A stretch of 10,030 nt of DNA from assembly GCA_030590585.1 (NCBI GenBank), contig JAUUYD010000044.1:1-10030 (forward strand), read 5' to 3'. Every line of letters starts with the position of its first letter. Positions within the stretch are counted from its first letter, which is position 1. This DNA is from Spirochaeta sp. (GTDB taxonomy: Bacteria; Spirochaetota; Spirochaetia; Spirochaetales_E; Spirochaetaceae_B). Below the pieces are notes generated by a model. It was given only the letters and a program-made list of their open reading frames with translations, did no database searches and had not been told where the DNA came from. Of this stretch, positions 6,416 through 10,030 are shown piece by piece. The translations under genes and the position numbers were made by a program.

Positions 6416-7552
6416 ATGATACTGAATGAAAATGTTGATAGAAAGATCATACCGGTAGCCGGCGGCAAAGGCGGTGTCGGGAAAAGTGTTATTTCAGTAA
6501 ACCTGGCACTCAGTATGGCAATGTACGGAAAGAAGACCGTACTTGTTGACCTCGACCTCGGCGGGTCCAACCTGCACACTCTCATCGGTATGCGTAATTC
6601 CAAACCCGGTATCGGGAATTTCATTTCCGGCAGGAATTATTCGGTCAACGAACTGGTTTGCCCGACGGAATGGGAAAATCTCTACTTCATCCCCGGTGAT
6701 GTTCTGGTTTACGGTTTCGGAGAACTCACAAAATCGGTTAAGGCGAGAATCGTTAAGGGTTTGATGGATATTGATGCTGATTATATCATTGTTGATTTGG
6801 GAGGCGGAACCAATTTCACCGTAGTTGATTTCTTCCTTATATCCAACTCGGGACTCATCATTACCACTCCTCAGACCACTGCTGTAATGAATTCCTATTC
6901 TTTCTTGAAAAACTATGTTTTCAGGTTCCTTCAGCGGGCCTTCGCGTCGGATAAAAAAATCACAGCCTACTTAAAGAGAGTTCTCAAAGAACGGCGACCG
7001 GGAGAGCGCAAAACCGTTACGGAAATGATTACTGATATCAGTGAAATTGACTCTAGTGCCGGTGAGAAAGCGGAAGCCTTTCTGGAAGTGCTGCAGCCCA
7101 AGCTCATACTGAACAAGATATACGGTGTTGAAGATGTGAGTCTGGCCGAGGGGCTTCGCGATCTTTGTGCTAAAAATCTGTCCATCAAGATTGAATGCCT
7201 CGGCACCGTTATGAACGATAATATTGTTAATCAATCCATAAATCTCCAACGTCCATTTATTCTTGATCATGAGGATGATATCCCAACTGAGGAGATTCAC
7301 AGGATTGCTCAGAAAATTATACAGAGCAGCAATTTTCCGGATATGCCGTTGGAGCTTGATTACTATGCAGATTCCTTTGAACTGGTACATATTGAAATGG
7401 AAAACGATCTGGCGGCATTACAGGGCAATACTGATGATGATCCGGAAACCGAAGCCTTTGAAGTAGACAAACTCCTTGAACTGATCCGCATACAGCAAAA
7501 CAAGATTGATGAGCTCCAGGGTACTTTGAGGATTCTCTCAATGAACGGCTGA
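6416..7552 (+). CDS. MinD/ParA-family P-loop ATPase with C-terminal coiled coil
   Basis: This 378-residue protein belongs to the SIMIBI-class ATPases that use ATP-driven dimerisation to position cell components. The deviant Walker A motif is GGKGGVGKS (16-24), with signature Lys18 and Lys23. VDLDLGGSN (44-52) is the A' motif and IIVDLGGG (124-131) is Walker B. The core resembles MinD and FlhG more than plasmid ParA. Between FLKNYVFRF (163-171) and KLILNKI (229-235) lies a charged insertion of about 55 residues that MinD lacks. After an acidic stretch (338-347) the protein ends in a probable coiled coil (about 349-374), a likely partner-binding or dimer segment; no MinD-type membrane-targeting helix is evident. 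No ParB, MinC, MinE or flagellar gene is adjacent, so the cargo is unknown. GAGGGG precedes the ATG. The gene is divergent from the cyclase-like gene and convergent with the 7571 gene. Confidence 0.87.
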   Translation: MILNENVDRKIIPVAGGKGGVGKSVISVNLALSMAMYGKKTVLVDLDLGGSNLHTLIGMRNSKPGIGNFISGRNYSVNELVCPTEWENLYFIPGDVLVYGFGELTKSVKARIVKGLMDIDADYIIVDLGGGTNFTVVDFFLISNSGLIITTPQTTAVMNSYSFLKNYVFRFLQRAFASDKKITAYLKRVLKERRPGERKTVTEMITDISEIDSSAGEKAEAFLEVLQPKLILNKIYGVEDVSLAEGLRDLCAKNLSIKIECLGTVMNDNIVNQSINLQRPFILDHEDDIPTEEIHRIAQKIIQSSNFPDMPLELDYYADSFELVHIEMENDLAALQGNTDDDPETEAFEVDKLLELIRIQQNKIDELQGTLRILSMNG

Positions 7553-7570
7553 TAAATGTTTTCCGGGTAA

Positions 7571-8125
7571 TTACTCAATCCCGAAAGGAATCATCACCTT
7601 CCGCAGCGGTTCAATGATAATTTTACAGGCGTTTTTAGCATCAGTCCGGGTATTATTCAGAGTCTTCCACAATGATTGCTCAAAAAATCCCAAAATTGTT
7701 CGAGAGGCGGATTCATCCTTATAGACCACAAACGATGTATTCAGGCCTGTTTCGTTTGCTATCGTAAAGGATGAATATGTTTCAACCGGCTCTTTGGCTA
7801 TCATAACTTTTTCCTGTCGCTTCGTGGTAAAAATCTCAAGCTCATTTGTCCTATAGGGAATACGGTGGCCGTCATCACGATATGTCGGTTCTACATGCTT
7901 GGCGCTGTAATTAAGAGGTTCAAATAAAATATAAAGCTTTCTGCCGTCTGCCTGGAACATAATGCCTTCTTCAATCAGATAAATATCCTTAACATTTCCA
8001 TAAGAGATAACTTCATATCTGGCGTAACGAGAGGAATCATCAAGAAGCTCCGTAATCAGATAACCGCCGTCACGAGGTAGTTCACTGCTGTTATAAGCTT
8101 CAAAAAGATCCATTATTTTAGCCAT
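7571..8125 (-). CDS. Conserved-looking hypothetical cytoplasmic protein, 184 residues
   Basis: I do not recognise this family. The protein has no signal peptide or membrane segment, one Cys (167), and a mixed pattern of short beta-like strands (about 32-70 and 96-135) with charged turns, ending in FGIE. It is evenly built with ordinary codon use, so it looks like a real small folded protein. Support for the gene is strong from its control region: AAGGAG five bases before the ATG and a perfect consensus sigma-70 promoter upstream, which suggests steady, high expression. It is monocistronic: its 3' end faces the ParA-type gene across an 18-base gap, and its 5' end is divergent from the J-domain gene. 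Close linkage to a J-domain gene could mean related roles, but nothing in the sequence proves it. Confidence 0.78.
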   Translation of the reverse strand: MAKIMDLFEAYNSSELPRDGGYLITELLDDSSRYARYEVISYGNVKDIYLIEEGIMFQADGRKLYILFEPLNYSAKHVEPTYRDDGHRIPYRTNELEIFTTKRQEKVMIAKEPVETYSSFTIANETGLNTSFVVYKDESASRTILGFFEQSLWKTLNNTRTDAKNACKIIIEPLRKVMIPFGIE

Positions 8126-8130
8126 ACATT

Positions 8131-8136
8131 CTCCTT
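8131..8136 (-). promoter_or_regulatory. Strong Shine-Dalgarno of the 184-residue protein gene
   Basis: The minus strand reads AAGGAG, five bases before the ATG at 8125. It lies within a predicted leader of only about a dozen bases and confirms the chosen start. Confidence 0.75.
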
Positions 8137-8144
8137 GATAAAAG

Positions 8145-8173
8145 ATTATAGATTGTCAGTTAACGCTTGTCAA
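8145..8173 (-). promoter_or_regulatory. Perfect consensus sigma-70 promoter for the 184-residue protein gene
   Basis: On the minus strand TTGACA (8173-8168) and TATAAT (8150-8145) are both exact consensus hexamers with the optimal 17-base spacer. Transcription should start near 8138, leaving a short leader that carries the AAGGAG site. The -35 box overlaps the -35 box of the opposing promoter. Confidence 0.85.
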
Positions 8174-8194
8174 TTTTATCAGTTATCTCATAAT
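8167..8194 (+). promoter_or_regulatory. Sigma-70-like promoter for the J-domain gene, predicting a leaderless mRNA
   Basis: TTGTCA (8167-8172) and CATAAT (8189-8194) each match five of six consensus positions with a 16-base spacer. The expected start site, about seven bases after the -10 box, falls at 8201-8202, on the ATG itself. An alternative upstream TTGTCA at 8153-8158 has no comparable -10 box. Confidence 0.5.
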
Positions 8195-8201
8195 ATTCAA
8201 C

Positions 8202-9023
8202 ATGGAAATTCGACGCGCACTTACAATGTTCCGGCTTCAAAAACGAGTTCCCATTGAAGAACTGAATTCAATATTCCGTGAACTGGTAAAAAAATACCAT
8301 CCTGATAAAATGCGTGAACACCCTGAGTGGGCACATGAACGCATGGCCGAAATCAACGATGCATATGAAACATTGGCAGTCTGGATTTCAAAACCTCCCC
8401 CGCGGGATAAAGTGGTTCCTGTTTACGAACCTGAGAGTCAAGAGGAAGATGTATATCGAAACGAGATACGGCCTTTACCTGCAAAGACCGAAAAGCTGTT
8501 CATTCCAGTCTTCAACCTCTTTCTCGACGGGCTTGGCATCTACTATCAGTATGGCCTGGAAAAACCGGTATATCGCGGGGAAGGTGTCCGGCGCTTCAGA
8601 TACCGTGAGGCTTTCAGAACTGTCAAAAAAGCCAGAGATGATTTTGAAAAATTAACCGCGGAGATGCCCCATCCCATAGTCACTGCCGTTTCACGATTCG
8701 CAAGGTTAACAGCTGCCGAGATGGAAGTTGGAGAACCTGTTTTTGAAGATATGATGACTTACCGGCGGTTTGACGACAGACTCAGAATTGCCAGAAGAAG
8801 TTTTGATGATGCTGTTAAAGAAATATTTTTTCCGGAACTCATTCCCGCACACTTGAAAGGAAGAGCCGTATCCGGTTTATATGCCTGCTACTCCGCATTT
8901 GTCATCTTCATGCTGACATTCACTAAGGGAGACAGGCGAAATATCGGCATTCTCATGACTGCCCGGTACGACGCGTTAATGGACCTGATTGAATTCAGAA
9001 ACAACGGGATACTTCGTTTCTAA
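8202..9023 (+). CDS. N-terminal J-domain protein with an unassigned C-terminal region
   Basis: This 273-residue protein begins directly with a J domain (about 2-62). Helix I is IRRALTMFRL, helix II is IEELNSIFRELVKKY, HPD is at 33-35, and MAEINDAYETLAVW (48-61) forms helix III. It should stimulate DnaK/Hsp70 ATPase in the cytoplasm. It lacks the Gly/Phe-rich segment, zinc-binding Cys repeats and client-binding domains of DnaJ, so it is a specialised J protein. After a Pro-rich linker (64-93), residues 94-273 look mainly helical, with a hydrophobic stretch near 226-240 that could be a buried helix or a weak membrane segment; I recognise no family there. The ATG at 8202 is needed to keep helix I, and the next Met (residue 9) would cut it. 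No Shine-Dalgarno precedes it. The gene is divergent from the 184-residue protein gene. Confidence 0.82.
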   Translation: MEIRRALTMFRLQKRVPIEELNSIFRELVKKYHPDKMREHPEWAHERMAEINDAYETLAVWISKPPPRDKVVPVYEPESQEEDVYRNEIRPLPAKTEKLFIPVFNLFLDGLGIYYQYGLEKPVYRGEGVRRFRYREAFRTVKKARDDFEKLTAEMPHPIVTAVSRFARLTAAEMEVGEPVFEDMMTYRRFDDRLRIARRSFDDAVKEIFFPELIPAHLKGRAVSGLYACYSAFVIFMLTFTKGDRRNIGILMTARYDALMDLIEFRNNGILRF

Positions 9024-9025
9024 AA

Positions 9026-9057
9026 AAGATGGCCGCCTCTGATAAGGCAGCCATCTT
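9026..9057 (-). terminator. Intrinsic terminator of the pyruvate,phosphate dikinase gene, possibly bidirectional
   Basis: AAGATGGCCGCCT (9026-9038) and AGGCAGCCATCTT (9045-9057) form a 13-base-pair stem with one mismatch around a six-base loop. On the minus strand the stem is followed by a run of T (complement of the A run at 9022-9027), the classic form, starting 19 bases after the dikinase stop. On the plus strand the tail is weak (ATCTTATG), but the hairpin abuts the stop of the J-domain gene and may serve both convergent genes. Confidence 0.85.
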
Positions 9058-9076
9058 ATGATTACTGGAATTTCAT

Positions 9077-10030
9077 TTATTCGGCAGCCTGATCCTTCAG
9101 GTTCTTCTGTGCAATAGAAAGTTTTGCCAGAGGAATACCGTATGGTGAGCAGCTCACATAGTTGAGTCCGGCATCCATACAAAATGGAATATTTTCCGGT
9201 TCAGCACCATGTTCTCCACATAAGCCGCAGCTCAGATCCGGCTTGACAACCCGTCCCCGCTCAACAGCCATACCTACCAGTTCTTTTACCGGCTCCTGGA
9301 GGTATTGGAACGGATTCTTGTCCAGTAGATCGTACTCATTATAATCCGTAAAGAAAGATGTGAAATCATCCCGGCTCAGACCAAGACAAGTCTGGGTGAG
9401 GTCATTGGTTCCGAAGCTGAAAAAATCGGCATATCGTGCGATTTTATCAGCCAGCAGTGCTGCCGCGGGAAGCTCTATCATGGTACCAACACGGTATTCA
9501 ATCTTTTCTTCACCAAGTTTTTCTCTGAGCTCTTCTTCGATCTGTTTGACACCGACAATTTCAAAACCTTCTATACGTTTTCCAAACCGTATAGTTTTTA
9601 CTTCCCGGGGACTCATTATGATAGGAATCATAATCTCCGGTTGACAGACAACACCTTTATCTTTTCTAAACTTATAGGCTGCTTCAAAGATTGCCTCAAT
9701 CTGCATTCTGTAAATTTCCGGATATGATATGGCAACTCGAACGCCCCGATGACCCAGCATCGGATTCACTTCACTGGTCATATCACAGCGCAAACGAATC
9801 TCAGTCTCACTCACCTTGGGATGATCTTTACGATAAAAAGCAATGAACGCATCCATTGATTCTTTACTATGGGGTAAAAACTCATGAAGAGGCGCATCCA
9901 GCAGTCGGATGGTGACCGGTTTTTCTCCCATTATTTCGAAGAGACCCAGGAAATCTGAAATCTGCATCTTTTTGATCTTTTTGAGTATCTTTTCTCTTTC
10001 CGATCTGTCAGGAGCAATGATCAGAGAACG
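9077..10030 (-). CDS. ppdK: Pyruvate,phosphate dikinase, C-terminal part (N-terminus outside window)
   Basis: The frame is open from the window edge at 10030 to the TAA at 9079-9077, giving the last 317 residues of a protein that is usually about 870-900 long; the Met at 9967 is internal. The enzyme interconverts pyruvate, ATP and phosphate with phosphoenolpyruvate, AMP and diphosphate, and serves glycolysis or gluconeogenesis in many anaerobes. The visible part is the PEP/pyruvate-binding TIM barrel: PVTIRLLDAPLHEFLP, MLGHRGVR, the FSFGTNDLTQTCLGLSRDD block that binds metal and substrate, and GLCGEHGAEP with the catalytic Cys. LHEFLP and the SRDD context favour dikinase over PEP synthase. 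In the closing SCSPYGIP, Gly stands where dikinases usually have Arg (SCSPFRVP). It ends in a strong terminator shared with the convergent J-domain gene. Confidence 0.94.
   Translation of the reverse strand, partial: RSLIIAPDRSEREKILKKIKKMQISDFLGLFEIMGEKPVTIRLLDAPLHEFLPHSKESMDAFIAFYRKDHPKVSETEIRLRCDMTSEVNPMLGHRGVRVAISYPEIYRMQIEAIFEAAYKFRKDKGVVCQPEIMIPIIMSPREVKTIRFGKRIEGFEIVGVKQIEEELREKLGEEKIEYRVGTMIELPAAALLADKIARYADFFSFGTNDLTQTCLGLSRDDFTSFFTDYNEYDLLDKNPFQYLQEPVKELVGMAVERGRVVKPDLSCGLCGEHGAEPENIPFCMDAGLNYVSCSPYGIPLAKLSIAQKNLKDQAAE

Noticed and set aside
7561..7585. Inverted repeat TTCCGGG...CCCGAA between the ParA-type gene and the 184-residue gene
   Set aside because: The stem is short and imperfect, the loop is 12 bases or more, it runs into the coding sequence, and no U run follows on either strand. 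It is not a convincing terminator.
8314..8655. A 113-residue plus-strand frame inside the J-domain gene
   Set aside because: It overlaps a well-supported gene in another frame and has unbalanced composition and no start signals.
1..10030. tRNA, rRNA, riboswitch, CRISPR array, insertion sequence or prophage parts
   Set aside because: No cloverleaf, repeat-spacer pattern, transposase, integrase or terminal inverted repeats were seen by eye. A tRNAscan or Infernal run would be the decisive check.

Overview
This is a gene-dense bacterial chromosomal window of moderate GC content. No insertion sequence, tRNA, rRNA or CRISPR array was seen, and no gap between genes exceeds about 120 bases. A complete run of mevalonate-pathway kinases, a class III cyclase-like protein, a DjlA-type co-chaperone, an orphan MinD/ParA ATPase and a pyruvate,phosphate dikinase together fit a free-living or anaerobic spirochaete (Spirochaeta or Treponema relatives). 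This placement is an inference from gene content; a 16S gene or protein searches would settle it.

Layout. (1) 1-2425, plus strand: the 3' end of diphosphomevalonate decarboxylase, then phosphomevalonate kinase and mevalonate kinase. They are joined by two ATGA overlaps and supply isopentenyl diphosphate. (2) 2422-4137, minus strand: a YitT-family membrane protein and, upstream of it, a membrane-anchored TerB plus J-domain protein of DjlA type that starts at TTG. The YitT gene ends tail-to-tail with mevalonate kinase on a shared palindromic TTAA. (3) 4249-6305, minus strand: a two-gene unit of a class III nucleotidyl cyclase-like protein and a small secreted protein, coupled by another ATGA overlap. 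The secreted protein is two copies of one module with an exact 94-residue period. (4) 6416-7552, plus strand: a MinD/ParA-type ATPase with a mid-domain insertion and a C-terminal coiled coil, behind a recognisable promoter. (5) 7571-8125 (minus) and 8202-9023 (plus): an unrecognised 184-residue protein and a second J-domain protein, divergent from a 76-base gap. (6) 9077-10030, minus strand: the C-terminal third of pyruvate,phosphate dikinase, ended by a strong hairpin-plus-U terminator.

The clearest regulatory structure is the 8126-8201 gap. A textbook sigma-70 promoter (TTGACA, 17 bases, TATAAT) drives the unknown minus-strand gene. A second good promoter faces the opposite way and uses almost the same bases as its -35 box. 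Its predicted start site falls on the ATG of the J-domain gene, which has no Shine-Dalgarno sequence, so that mRNA may be leaderless. The best candidates for new biology are this promoter pair, the tandem-module secreted protein tied to the cyclase, and the cyclase itself, which lacks the usual catalytic Asn. No single exotic system such as a defence island or toxin-antitoxin pair could be supported.
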